Positions 50,386 through 63,097 of a stretch of 64,000 bases of DNA are shown piece after piece. The notes below the pieces were generated by a model. That model was not told the DNA's origin. It did no database searches and was given only the letters and a program-made list of their open reading frames with translations. Source of the stretch: Homarus americanus (lineage: Eukaryota > Arthropoda > Malacostraca > Decapoda > Nephropidae). Numbering within the stretch: the first letter of the stretch is position 1; each line of letters opens with the position of its first letter. Made by a program: the position numbers and the translations under genes. The stretch is from contig NW_024738604.1 in the NCBI RefSeq assembly GCF_018991925.1, forward strand, positions 186,001 through 250,000. The letters are read 5' to 3'.

Positions 50386-51381
50386 AATTTCACCAACACT
50401 GGCCTTTATTTAGCCTTGCTATAGTTCCCTTGGCGTTATCTATACGCTCTATGAATATCACTGTTTATCATGAATATATCACAGTGTCTCACGACCATCA
50501 ACAGACCAGGATTTTCAGTAAAATATTTAGTTTACACTATCTCAACTAGGCCATGGTGACGTCATCAAACTTCGATCTTGGAACTTGGAACTTCCTCGGG
50601 AGAACATCTGCTAAAATGTTATTATTTCCATTTTATTCCCATCTCTTCAATTATCATAACTAAATACACGTATTATTGTATATTATTTATGGTAACTATT
50701 TTTATTGTTATAAATACGTTTATATTTGCCAAAATTGTATCTTTATCAAATGCAAGGTCTGGCAAATTACCTTCTATCATCTCATCTTCAATATTTAAGC
50801 ACTATTTTGCTTGCATAAATGCATATATATATATTTTTATTATTAATACAACAAAAATTATGCTATATCATGTAATTCAAGATTCTATAATTATGAGACA
50901 AAAAGATTGTGGTATTTCTATATAATATTTGACTGACACACATTGTTTGTATTATAGTTAATTTTCTTACACTTGTAACGATTAAAATTATTTGGGGAAC
51001 TAGAAACCTAAGTAAAGATATCTCCATCGTGGTGAATAAATGGATAAAATAAAGGAGGTTGGCACCATGTAAATGTTACCAGGAAATTTAATAAATGTTA
51101 AATAATTACCGCGAATAAAACCACAATACCTTATTTTGCATCTGTTATTAAATTAGATGACCATATAAAAGATAAATATGATAAATATAATATAAATTTG
51201 TTTATGGGCAAATTTTATTTAGCTTCTGTTACCTGAAAAATAAATTGCTTAGCCATCTTGTTCGTGGTATTTATTCAGGACTGGCCATAGTATGGTGTTC
51301 TGTGACGTTCAGGAACATCCGCCGCCAGATCAGGTTGTGTCTTAGGAGGAGTAAGAACGGAAACCCATTAATTTAACCATA
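50386..51381. promoter_or_regulatory. Divergent KCMF1/QDPR promoter region
   Basis: The start codons are 996 bp apart and point away from each other, so both 5' UTRs and promoters must lie here. The KCMF1-proximal part has a full CRE (50,557-50,564) and repeated GGAACTT; the middle is very AT-rich. No TATA box can be assigned with confidence. Confidence 0.7.
50557..50564. promoter_or_regulatory. Perfect CRE palindrome TGACGTCA
   Basis: Full consensus binding site for CREB/ATF factors, 172 bp upstream of the KCMF1 ATG and about 820 bp from the QDPR ATG. Being a palindrome it has no direction. Confidence 0.6.
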
Positions 51382-51465
51382 ATGTCAGCTGGGAAAATTG
51401 TCGTGTATGGTGGGCGTGGTGCCCTGGGTGCTGCCGTTGTCAAGCATTTTAAGGCGAAGGATTTT
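51382..51465 (+). CDS. QDPR: QDPR exon 1
   Basis: 28 codons, [18 protein letters not shown] to KAKDF, with the Rossmann glycine motif. Donor GTAAGT, phase 0. Confidence 0.95.
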
Positions 51466-54400
51466 GTAAGTATATGAATGATGGTTATTATGTGATATTT
51501 CTTAGGCCATACAGTATATTGATTGCTTGCCTGGTTCAAGACGTTTAGTTTTTGGGTCACTTGTATTGGCAGCTAATATTGTTACAAGTGTCTAACATGT
51601 ATGCAACAGTGCTGTAAAAAGGACCAGAAGGCTTTATGTTATATAGTAATTGTATCATGAATTCGTAATAGGTTAACTTGTGTAGTTTTGGTGGGTTAGG
51701 TTATTAAGGTGTGTCGATTTTGACTCCCAAAATGCGAGTCATCCCTCATGGCCTTGAACTGACATGCAGAACTCTTAGGATATATGAGTCCCACAGTTAC
51801 CAGCTTAAAATGGACTCTACACACAGTCAGGATGCATTGGACTTTAAGGATAATTTAAAGCTTGTATCACAGACATTGACAGCATTACGGTACAGTAGTC
51901 GGTTCCTATTTATAAATCCCAGAACATGTTCACAACGTTCCTGGATTGTCTCAGTATGGTAGAGTGCAATACTTCTAGAAGAATTGTAATTACTGTCTGG
52001 AATTATTTGTCTTATAATTAGGAACTTGGGTATTATGGTTAACTTTAAGCTGTTAGATGGCAATTTGGTAATCTTGTGTTTAATTGGTGTAAAAACTGAC
52101 AGCTGCCTTAGGGATAAGCGATGTTACCACCCTAAGTTCCGACTTGACCAACACTGGAACATATTCAGATACATCTGTACCTTTACCAGTGTTGGTCAAG
52201 ACCAGACTTTACCAACATTTGTGCAGGACAAATTATTCATGTCGCCAGTGATTTGTATCATTTGTTACAAAATCATAAGAACGTGATAGAAAAACAAACC
52301 ACCGTAACAAAATGAACCAACCTAACCCAACTTAACTCAAAAGTATTCTAATATTTTTATGGAAAAAATTCAAAGTTGGAAGATACAGTATATCACTCGA
52401 GGAGATCTACAGTGAGACCTTCATAGATGGTCAAGGTCAGGGAGAGGTAGCAGCTCCTGTGACCACTTATAGCTGGAGGGAATGATAATGAGTTCTCTTA
52501 CAAATATGTCCTGGGCTTACGGTCTAATATTATTTATTGCCTTCTGTTATGTTTTATCTGCTTCCTGTGTATAATAGGATGAATATGAATTATATGTATC
52601 CAGTAAATACATCAGACATTGGGAAAATACAATCCATTAAATTATATAACTGGTAAATAGAACATTTCTTGTATGATATACAGTATGTATAGAAAAGGCA
52701 CCAGTTAATGAATCAGAAAAAGTTACTGTCATAGACGGTTATACTTTGTCATAAATACAGTTCTGTACTGTATTTAACTACTGTTGTATTGCACAGTACT
52801 GTATTTGTTTTGTCTTTTAGGGTTTATGAAGTTCATTACTGTACTCAAAATTGTTAGTTGAGAATAAATATAGTTTTATTATGAATGACATAGTTGTTGA
52901 ATGGAGTAAATGATCACAGGTGAGTGGGGGTAGATGTGTTGGGTGGTAGTTAATACAGGTCTTGGAGGTGTGACCTTGGTGGTGTCACCTCAGGCTGTGT
53001 TGGTTGCCGTCACTACATTCCCACCACTTGTTCCTTGGAAGCCTAACTTGCCAGCACAGGGACCTAGTGATCACAGTACATAACCTAAAGTTTTTGTTCA
53101 GAAGATCAGCATTATAGAATGCCCTGGATATATTATTATAAACACAATTTTTATTTAATTTATGCCATATATGTAGTGTACACAGTACAGGTATAGTACA
53201 TATATATAGAATATTATCAGCAGTGATTTGTGTCCCTTTGAAGTCATTTTAAAGAAATATGGTGATATTCTGTATTTATCCTAAGTTTTAAGTTTGGCAA
53301 CACTGAAGGGCAGTTCTGTGCACAGTATTTGCTCATCATATCTTACACACAGTGGGCTGGTCCAGCCTGGTTACACAGCAAGTTATCTTGTGTGAGGCAT
53401 TTATTTTACCATGTTTCCAAGGAATTGTTTCATGGTTTGAATGTACATTATTAATTTACTGTTGTTTATCTTCCAGTGGGTGGGGACCATTGACTTGGTA
53501 GCCAACGATGAGGCAGATGTCAACATCATTGTATCAAGAGAAGCAAACTGGTCTGCACAGGCAGATAAAGTCATTTCTGGTGAGCAGATGCGAGACCCCT
53601 AGTTTACTGACATACCCAGATTTAGGTATCTTTTACTTTTTGCAGTAATGGTACCCTGGGTGACTTATGATAGACTTGACCAACACTGGTGCAGGTTTAG
53701 ATACATTCTTAACCAGTGCATGCCCAATACTTTCCAACATTGCATAACAAAGATGTAACTAACTGTCCAATTGGCTAACACGCCATCAGTGGTGAAGAGG
53801 ATAAAGTAAAGTAAAGTAAAGTAAAGGGTGATAGATGACCTTGCTGCCCAGTTTGCAAGGTTTTATGAAAGGGTTACCAGTACTCTTCTCTAACAATGAG
53901 TAATGAAATGTATCTTGTTTTATATGTGAGGAAATATTTGATCTTTCTTAGTTACAATATAATGAGTACTGTATATCAACTTGACAGGCCTGGAGGCTGC
54001 GCTTGGTTCAGAAAAGGTAGATGCTTTCATCAATGTCGCAGGTGGTTGGGCTGGTGGCAATGCTGGAAGCAAGGGTAAGTGGCTGTGAATCTTTATTTGA
54101 TACGTACAGTAGTTTTGGAGTGGCCATGTTGGCTTTTCACTTACAGTACTTCTTGCTTTCCTTTTCAATCTTTAACACTACTCATATGGAATATTGATGA
54201 AATATGTCTGAGAATCAAATGTTACTTTTTATTATGTGCATATTTACTGTACTTATGTTGTGAATTCACTGTACTGTACTGTGATAGTTAAGTATTGTAT
54301 ATCATGTCTTGATGATGCTCATTATTATTACAAATACAATAATGTTCACCCTGCTGGAAAAAAAAGATAGGTTACAAACATACAGTACTGTAGAGTATAT

Positions 54401-55800
54401 ACTTTTACAAATATACCTGTACTTAGCCATGCTAATTTTTTTTTTTTTAGAATTTCTTAAGAACTGTGAGTTAATGTGGTCCCAGAGTGTGTGGTCATCT
54501 ACCATCACTGCACAGGCTGCCTCACGTTTCCTTAAGGAAGGAGGATTGGTGACCCTCCCTGGTGCACAGCCTGCAATTAATGGAACTCCAGGTGAGGATT
54601 TCTAGGTGGATGATGTCATAAAAATATTCAGCTCGCTCTCTCACTTTTCTGTACATCTTCCTCCCTTAATATAGTTCTTCCCTCTTATGTACATTTATCT
54701 GTGCTCCAATTATTATCTTCCTCTTTGGTTTATCATTCATCAGTCCATTTACACACTGTCATATCCACTCCCAGATACAGTATCTGAAATTCTCCGTTCA
54801 AGTTAACACTTGTTTCAATCTCCCTTAGTTTTCTTAATCAATTACCTTCTGGTTATATTTACATTTACTTTATATATCACAAGTCAGGGGTGAAAACATG
54901 GAAATGGACATTACCCGGTATTATATTTCAGTGTCTGTATGCCTTGTTTATCCTGCACCTCATTCTTAGAAAAGGTTTTGCTTCTTCCTCAGTGTTCCTT
55001 TACTTTTCCATAATACTAAGTTATTTCAACTCATTTACCTTTATATCACATTCAGTGACATGAAAATATACAAGGTAAACATTACCTTTTCTCAGGCATG
55101 ATTGGATATGGTCTAGCCAAGGCAGCTGTCCACCAGTTAACAAAAAGTCTTGGGGAGGACAAGTCTGGGTTACCAAAGGGGACAACAGCTGTTGCTATAC
55201 TTCCCGTTACTCTTGACACACCTATGAACAGAAAATGGATGTCCAGTGCAGACTTCTCCACTTGGACCACCCTAGAGTTTGTTGCTGAGTAAGTAAATGT
55301 TATTTTGTATTAGTATAGACTGTTTTGAGTCTTTTTTTTTATTATTATTATTATGGTGTTAGAAGAACTATCATGAGATTTTAGAATTGATCTGCCTTGG
55401 AGCTGTTCCATTATGATAACTTAATGTTAATAGCAAATAGCTTTGCAGAGTTAGTGGAGAAATTTAAGAAATGGTAGGGTATGAGAGTGAGCATGGCAAA
55501 AACAAAATGAGGTGGGTGTGCTATATGACACTGAAGCCAGGAGTTAAGAGAGTAGCTGGGTATAGAGAGTATTGGCAAAGTTGTGTAAAAAGTAGGCTGC
55601 GCACCTACTTTTTATGAAAGAAATAATTAAAGTACTTTATGGTAATTATTTGTACTTGAAATGTTGAAATAGACTATAAGTTGTAAATCTTTCTGAACAG
55701 ACTTTTCCACAAGTGGACAACTGGAAGTGATAGACCCTCTTCTGGCAGCCTCGTGCAGCTCATCACGAAGGATGACAAGACAGAATTGGTCATGGCTTAA
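51382..55800 (+). CDS. QDPR: Dihydropteridine reductase QDPR (complete, 6 exons)
   Basis: QDPR reduces quinonoid dihydrobiopterin to tetrahydrobiopterin with NADH, keeping the aromatic amino acid hydroxylases supplied with cofactor. Coding exons: 51,382-51,465; 53,477-53,579; 53,988-54,074; 54,451-54,591; 55,096-55,288; 55,701-55,800. They total 708 nt, 235 residues plus stop, close to the 244 of human. It is a short-chain dehydrogenase: dinucleotide-binding YGGRGALG (residues 9-16), [10 protein letters not shown] (79-88), catalytic Tyr143 and Lys147 in [15 protein letters not shown], and the QDPR-specific [12 protein letters not shown] and RPSSGSL segments. The frame is continuous across all junctions and all introns are GT-AG. 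The ATG has A at -3. No clear AATAAA was found close after the stop. Confidence 0.97.
52130..52235. mobile_element. Rearranged fragment of the non-LTR 3' family in QDPR intron 1
   Basis: CGACTTGACCAACACTGGAA and CATATTCAGATACAT match the RLDQHW tail region of the family. A 14-bp piece (TTGACCAACACTGG, 52,144-52,157) reappears inverted at about 52,187-52,200, and a further ACCAGACTTTACCAACAT follows. Confidence 0.55.
53477..53579 (+). CDS. QDPR: QDPR exon 2
   Basis: Encodes [20 protein letters not shown] then [14 protein letters not shown] plus one base; acceptor TTCCAG, donor GTGAGC. Confidence 0.94.
53668..53828 (+). mobile_element. Non-LTR retroelement 3' end (copy 5) in QDPR intron 2
   Basis: AGACTTGACCAACACTGGTG, then GGCTAACACGCCATCAGTGG and a tail AAAGTAAAGTAAAGTAAAG. 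The 3' hairpin is preserved as GGC/GCC despite base changes. Confidence 0.75.
53988..54074 (+). CDS. QDPR: QDPR exon 3
   Basis: Encodes [20 protein letters not shown] then WAGGNAGSK, the conserved SDR core loop. Acceptor GACAG, donor GTAAGT. Confidence 0.95.
54451..54591 (+). CDS. QDPR: QDPR exon 4
   Basis: Encodes [20 protein letters not shown] then [19 protein letters not shown] after a 13-T polypyrimidine tract and AG. Donor GTGAGG. Confidence 0.95.
55096..55288 (+). CDS. QDPR: QDPR exon 5 (catalytic)
   Basis: Encodes [20 protein letters not shown] with catalytic Tyr-x3-Lys, then [18 protein letters not shown] and TWTTLEFVA; acceptor TCTCAG, donor GA/GTAAGT. Confidence 0.96.
55289..55700 (+). 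other. QDPR intron 5 with possible RT fossil
   Basis: Sequence at about 55,445-55,520 translates in pieces to an [14 protein letters not shown] and SMAKTK-like pattern seen in non-LTR reverse transcriptases ([14 protein letters not shown]...KTK). It is short and interrupted, so this is tentative. Confidence 0.35.
55701..55800 (+). CDS. QDPR: QDPR exon 6 (C-terminal)
   Basis: Encodes [20 protein letters not shown] then [13 protein letters not shown] and TAA at 55,798-55,800; acceptor GAACAG. Confidence 0.95.
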
Positions 55801-58800
55801 GACTTCCTACACATCAGGATGTGTAATTGGACACAAGATTCATGTACTTGTACTATATTATTTACATTGTTTTGCACTTGACATATTATGATAATACATG
55901 TTGATATTTGTTGGATCTGTTTTTATTTTTCTTCATCATAGTTTACTTTACCATTAGATCCATTAAAGTCCATTATTTTATTGTAATATGTTGTTGTACA
56001 GTACTTTCAAGAGCATACATTATAATCATGGGGATCGGAGATGATCAACTGTTGTATAATTTTATAGTGTGCCTGCAATTATTATTGTCAGCGTTAACAA
56101 ATGTTGATTTTTTTGTGTCGTCATATTTTGATAACCCCATACTGAATTCACTCTATATTTGAAATGTAACATGTACAGGGGGTGAGATACATCGTCTTCA
56201 GTCAGTTGTTTTATTGTGTACTGTATACTGTATTTGCTTTGCTGTTTTATGATTGAAGATGTATTTGAATTGCATTTAATCAGGCTGGTGCAATGTGTTG
56301 CTTGCTGACTAACAGTATCCACTCAACAGATATAATTGTTGTTGGTATTTATATATTCTTAGGTATTTTCAGTTGCACAAAGGAAAAAAAATGTACCTGT
56401 ACATCTTGAATGTTGCTGTGTAAGTTTTCTCATTGTATCTATCTGTCTGTCACCAGTTTAATATTTGTGTGAGTGCCACACATGCAGGTTGAAATATGTA
56501 GACTGTTGCAGTATTCATATCTAACCTGTAAGTGCGACTGGTCATGATGCCCCAACCTAACCTATATAGTTAGATTAGATTGGGACGGAGTCAACCTGCA
56601 ACCCATTAAGTAAGTGCCTAGCTTCAGAGTAACCGATGATCAAAAATTTATTTTTATAAATGTAAAAAAATAGCAGATGCTTCACCTTTGTATCTCCTTA
56701 GAAAATGATAGGAAAGATTAAGGTGCTCAAGTGCTTCCTTGTTAAATGACTAGTATTAAGACTGCTGTAAACAGTTTCATTCTGCAATGAAGAAAATAAT
56801 TAAGAAAGTGTTGAAGACAATAAGAATTAAGTGTGTTTCCTTGTAAAAATGTATAATTAAGATTATAAAATTTTCAATGCTCAAAAATATTAAACCACAT
56901 TTTACTGCCAGAATGGAGAAGACTTCCCTATAGCTTCCATTAAAATGTTAGTTTGGCTGAAATCCAGTATTGATCTCTACAGATTTATTCTATAGCTGGA
57001 AAGTTAATATGTACTTGTACTGTAATATATTTTGTATGCTTCCTTGTACATGTGCAGTACGTATGAATGCTGGAATATTTGCTAACGTAGAGCTAGATTG
57101 TTTTTGCATCAAAGAACACATGTAGTTTCAAATTTACAAAGTGTGTGTTCACAAAAATTGTTATACAGGTATAGAGAGTAAATTGTAAAAATTTAGGTGT
57201 GTTAACTTTGTGCTTCCCTTGATGCACCCTATTTTTTTTCACATTTTTACTCTCGTGTACCATTATTGTGAATGATTTGACCGATTATTTACCTTGTTCA
57301 GGTAAAGATGTTACTGTCAAAGTGGTTGTGGTGAAGATTTAATATTTGTTTGAAAGGCGAGAATTCCAGCAATGAAAAGATACTGCACTTAGTACCTAGA
57401 TAATTTACAGGTGTAAGAAGATTGATAAGCCTTATTTTTTTTAAGGAAAAAAAAAAATTAGGGTTGGCTGTGGTCACAAGCTTATACATTCCCAATGTCA
57501 TAACTGTCAAAATATAGAGCCTAAAAGAAGTTTGGTTGTTTAACTTTATCTGTTCACTCGGCTGAAACCCCTCAAAACTACTTTTCATTCTTAAGAATGT
57601 AAATTTGTCTTTACTTCACAATAACTGATGTGGGTTGGGTCAAGGAATACAGGAGGAAAGATCACAATACTGAGAAAGAATATATTGTATGTACAAATAT
57701 TGCAGGAGATAATGACTTCTGGTAATTTACAAATGACAATCAGTTCACTTACAAAACATCACTAAGATATAAAATTATGCCATAAACATGGAATAAATTA
57801 TGTTGAATGTCAAATGTATTGTAAAAAGTAATGATGCACTGTACTTAAGAGGCATCCAGATGAAAGTGAAGAACAGTATAAAACTTATCTCACATGGATA
57901 AACATAAACCTTAATGATATGGCAAGTACACTAACTAATACATACACAGCATCCTAACATGGAGAGGAATGTTGGTCACACTCCAAATCAAGATGAGATC
58001 AGCTATCCAATATTATATCCATTTAATAAAGGCTACACAGGAGTGGAAGCTGAAGACCAATATATAGTACAGTACAGTAATTTATTCTTGTATTTAAAGC
58101 AGATTCCTTCTTAAGTAAAATTAAGTACAGGGTATTGTAAAAAAAAAAAAAAAAAGTTGAATACTCATACTGCAAATAAAACAGGTCCATTCTAGCCCAT
58201 TAGCACTGTGCCTAGCAAACAGTTGGATGATGAAATTAACAATATTTTATATTTTGAGTTTGATGAAGATAAAATGGTGATAAAACATTACATTTTAAAC
58301 TACTGATGAACAGATTAAATGGCCATGTTATGATTACCTTTAACTCATATGAGCAACAACTTCATTCACTCTTGCAAGCCCTGTCCTTCTATAGCGCAGG
58401 GTAGACGGAACCAAGATTAAACAAACTTTATTTGCTATCGCTCTTTCTCTTCTCTGCTGTAACACGTATCCTAATATGGTGTTCCATTTCTACAACAAGG
58501 ATCTTCACTAACACTACTGCACTAAATGGAGGAGACTTAAGAAAATATATAGCAATATTCAGAAGTCTTAATTTAGTTAACGATACCAAGTATATGGAAC
58601 TCTTTTAATATTCATGAACTGGTGTTAAAATTTATACCACTGTGAATCCCATAAGCAGTATATGATGAAACATGCAAAGAAGTTCTTTAACATGAGTTAA
58701 ATGTCTGAATGTGTTTAGGTATTTCTTCCTTCTAATATATCAGGCAACATACATGACTAAAGATTTATATTTCAAAGAATATAATCAAGAGAAAGAAATC

Positions 58801-61800
58801 TAGATATGTGCTATACAGATATCTAGGAATTATATAAAAAACTTTGATGAAATGGAAAAAGTGAATGCAAGGAAAATTTTCGAGCCTTACTGTGGAGGAA
58901 CACCATAGCAGTACACATAGTTACAACCACTGCAATGAATAAGTGAGTACTGTGTCGTGTTGCCCTTAAGTTAAGCACCTGCCTCCCTATGTTACAGTGG
59001 AAAGGAACTTGCAAGAAGGAAAACATTTATGACTTTTGGGAAGACTGACTTGTTACATCCAGTCTGGTAAACATTCCCTGTTTCAGTACTACCTGTCAAT
59101 TTCTAATCCCAATAAGGGAGGAGAGAGGGAAACCACAAGACTTGGTTCTTCCACTTGGTCATAAAGTTAAATTTCCTACGTTATTCCTCAAGGTTTCATT
59201 TATGACTTGTAGGTTAGCAGTGAGTGACTTCTGTAATTCTAAACTGGATGGATATCATTTGTCAGTAGAGCTGCTGCATGGATTTCAGTGGGATATGTTC
59301 CTGGCCTGTCCGACACAGACATATAACACAGAAAATACGATCCTACACAAATCAAATAAATAATAAAAAGTTAAACAACACTCACCACATTAACAACTAC
59401 AAGCCTGGTCATCATCGCATGTCTCCTCCGAAGCTAAGGGAACTCTTGTTAAAGGAGCGGTGACATCAATCTGACTCCGACGGGACACTTGCTAGCCATT
59501 TTCAAAGTTACAGTGTTTTACACTGATCACTTCAGACACTAAAACATTATCGTCCAGATAATTTTTTCCTCTCACAAATAACGGCAAAGTATCACAGTGA
59601 CCACAAAATTATGCAATGATTAAGAAGGATAACGTTTGTTACACTAGCGAGGGCAGATGTGATCATGTTGAAACAAAGTGCTGGACTGTAGTTTGCATAG
59701 TGGCCGTGAAGCGGCACACGGAGAATGGAAAAGCAGCTTGTGCACATATTGTCCATCTTGGATTTGCCAAATGAAGGGAAATACAGTATGCACTTCCCAG
59801 TGTTTACATTCTGCATCAGCTAGTTTAGCCTAACAATAAATATCGTTAACGGTGATTTTGCCTTGCGTAAATTGCAAGAAATGTTAAAACCTCATTAACG
59901 TGAATACAAATTGGGGGATACCTGTACTGTATATCCCTATTAGAAAGTATCAACTATGCAACAGAAAATGTATAGTCGGGGTCAAAAGTCTTGAACACTT
60001 GACAGTATTTGGCATGTAAGTACCCGAAGATCTTAGGTATAAAGGAGAGTTTTATCCCATTTTGTGGTTCAGGCATAATATGTGATGACAAGTAGTATAT
60101 CCCAATCATATATGTATAACTCAGAAGTAGATGCCAGATATTGCTAAGTGTTCAAGACTTTTGACCTCGGCTGTACCCTACCTTATTTACTGCTTCTAGC
60201 CTTATAGTTGAGGTTAGGTTATCCAGCTCCTTAAAATAAAAGAAAACTAATAATAAATAAAGTGATAATCCACTGAAAATGGTGAATTGATCCTGGAATC
60301 CCATTTTATGACTGAGACCATCACTAAGAACTTAGAAGGGACCCACAGCCACAGTCAAGAACTTAGCAGCTGTTATGGGTGCACGATATTAGCAAAACTA
60401 TCTTGTATGTTCTCCTGTGACAGTATTTGGGACCACTCTGGTGTTAACTATGCATCCTAATATATATCTAGGTAATACTGTATTGTTTTGTGTGTTATTC
60501 TATACATTTCATCACTACTGTTTTGTACGGGGCATCATGGTTACAGATATTTACACGTTTCACTGATATTTAGCAAAAATTGGACTTTCACAACCATTTC
60601 AGCTTTTGGGTGTGCAAAACTCTAAGGTTGTACTCTATTTGGCATTATTAGTTTGCTTAATGGACTGTACACTGCAGTTAAATGTACTACCAGTATGTCC
60701 TCAGCTTAGCGGCAGGCTCACCAGGGGCTGTGTTTAGGTAGTTCAATAAACCCGTGTTATTATGCGACTCACACCAACGCAATGAAAAATAGTACATGAT
60801 TTTTTTTCTCTTTTTAAATAGGTCTCTGTAATAATGTAGTTTCCATACTAAAATCTAACTCAGTAGTCCCACGGAGAGGGTAGCTAACGTCTACACTACA
60901 CTACAGCTGATACTGAATTACATAAATGGACACTATGGGAGGATGGTTGGTTGTTAGTCACAGAATGATGAATGAGAGGTAAGCTACCAATCCCAGGTGT
61001 CATGTTTGAACATCATAAAATACTCTTTTAAACTAAACCCATTCTATTTGTGCATATATTATTATTTTACATTTATACACTGCTGCACAGGACAAAGAGT
61101 GGTGAGTGTTGGGTTGTGAGGTGCCAAACTGAATACATTTACCAGACCTTATCGCATAAAAGATATTTACTAATAACTAATCTATTGACTAGTAAAGCCT
61201 ATGTATGTTTGATTTTGCCTTTTATTGCACAAGTGATGCTATATAAGGTGTTATAATACTGTACCATGTTTAGGAGGTAAATATTCCAGTTATGGATGGT
61301 CTCAGTGACTCCTAAATCCTAAGCCCTTGTTCCCCATTATATAGTACATCCACAATTGTGTCACTTCGCTACCACTTCAGGAATGCAACCTTGAATAAAA
61401 ACAATTAGTTACTGTACAAATTTTACAGGTCACTCACTGATAACACACAGGTCATGTAAAAAAAAGGACAAGGATGATTTTTGTATATACCTGTATCATA
61501 AAATTTCAACAAGATTGTACAAATTGTCAAAAGTTTAATAAGAGATTATTGTACTGTGCAACCAACAGAAGCAGTTTAAAAGCACAATAGCAACAAGTGA
61601 GACGTATCCTAATACAGTACATAAAAATATAGTTCTTGCACAGGACATGACAATATAACATATACAAGTACATATAACTTAAATTATACTATATCTCATA
61701 AAAGGTTCTAATATTACTGTCGTATAAGGATCTATTCATGGAAATATTTCTCAGATAAATATGAAGATCTATTACACTGATACCATACTCAAACACTGTG

Positions 61801-62449
61801 GTGAGGGAATGAGTAAATGCCATCATTGCTATTGTATAATTATGATTATTTTTCAATATACAGGGTATATTTATTCTATAATATTTAGTAATAAAAATAC
61901 AACCGTAACATAGAAAAAATTACAAAATGCACAATGTATCATCTGCTTTACCATCTAGTGAATGAAGTAGATAGAACAGGCAAAATTTTGAGGAGCTGCT
62001 CATCACTTAGGATCCCCAGAAGCCCACAGGGTCTGCATTTTACCTTCCCAGATGAACCTACTTCATATATGAAGAGTGAGAATTATATACAGCACATTCA
62101 CATCCTCATGTACTGAGTGGGATCAGTATTTTTTTTAATTTTCACACTTGAAATGAGTGAGATGTACATTTTCACCTGGTGATATATGAGTTGAGTGGGA
62201 CATGTATCTTCAGTTCTTCATATATGAAATGAGTGGGGCTTGTGTGTGAGCTTTTTTGCCAATGAGCTAGTCTATATTACCAGTTATGTGCACCATTACA
62301 AACTGCACACACATAGGTCTGCCCATCATCTAAGACTGAACTCTACTACAGAGATTATGAAGTATTACACTATCCATTACATCAGGATCATTCTCTGAAA
62401 ATACATTACCAATTATAAAATATAACTTTGCTAGATATAAAACTGAACA
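55801..62449. other. Intergenic between convergent QDPR and SLC30A6
   Basis: Contains both 3' UTRs, the MITE at 59,971-60,175 and a 19-A run at about 58,139-58,155. No coding exon was recognised; the open frames here are short and lack protein-like features. Confidence 0.6.
59971..60175. mobile_element. Tc1/mariner-like MITE, about 205 bp
   Basis: Ends TATAGTCGGGGTCAAAAGTC and, inverted at the right, TACAGCCGAGGTCAAAAGTC; the inverted repeats span about 30 bp and continue TTGAACACTT. The CAGTCGNGGTCAAAAGT-like ends and TA at both borders fit Tc1/mariner elements. The 145-bp interior has no transposase, so it would need to be mobilised in trans. Confidence 0.8.
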
Positions 62450-63097
62450 TTATCTTGGACTGTGATCAATACTATTATTACTAATCTTACTTTGAGGTGT
62501 TTCCGTTGGAGCGCGCAAAATGTTTGATCTGCTGGAGAAATCTACATTTACGTAATATGGCGATGGTTTCTGACTGTGTGCCTCCCTACCTATACTCGAC
62601 TTACTCCCAGATGCCCAATCATGTAAACTGACTGCCTTTTCTCCTGACCCTCCAGCAGACAAATCAGGTGTGCTTTTGAAAGCCTCAGTATCCGAATTTC
62701 CATATAACAAAGGATCCGAACTGCTTAATTCATCGTCAACACGGTTCTGTTTGATACTTACAGTAGTTTTAGTGTCTAAAACACTTTTGCTGATACCTAC
62801 AGTTAAACTACTGGTGGTGGAAGTGCCAGGAATCATGGAAGACATCAAGGAAGGTGATTTGGTTGCCACATATCCCTGAGGCACTGTATGGGAAAATGGA
62901 GGGCGTGGAAGGGTTGGGTAATATGCCTGAGATTGAAAAGAGGAGCTTACTGTGGGAGATTTTGTTGGTGGGTACACCTGTGGGTAGGTAACATTAACAT
63001 AGTGCGGTGAGTGGGAGGGTGACGTGGCTAAGGCCCGTGCAGAGTCATTCAAAAGTTGCAAAGTGGTCGAGCTGCGGGTCCAGTCATCCTTGAAGAC
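62450..63097 (-). CDS. SLC30A6: SLC30A6 terminal exon
   Basis: Starts VFKDDWTRSSTTLQLLND after a TTTTTTTAG acceptor and ends HSPR then TAA at 62,452-62,450. The tail repeats a short motif (HYVNVTYPQV near the start, YYVNVDFSS near the end). Confidence 0.92.
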   Translation of the reverse strand, partial: VFKDDWTRSSTTLQLLNDSARALATSPSHSPHYVNVTYPQVYPPTKSPTVSSSFQSQAYYPTLPRPPFSHTVPQGYVATKSPSLMSSMIPGTSTTSSLTVGISKSVLDTKTTVSIKQNRVDDELSSSDPLLYGNSDTEAFKSTPDLSAGGSGEKAVSLHDWASGSKSSIGREAHSQKPSPYYVNVDFSSRSNILRAPTETPQSKISNNSIDHSPR

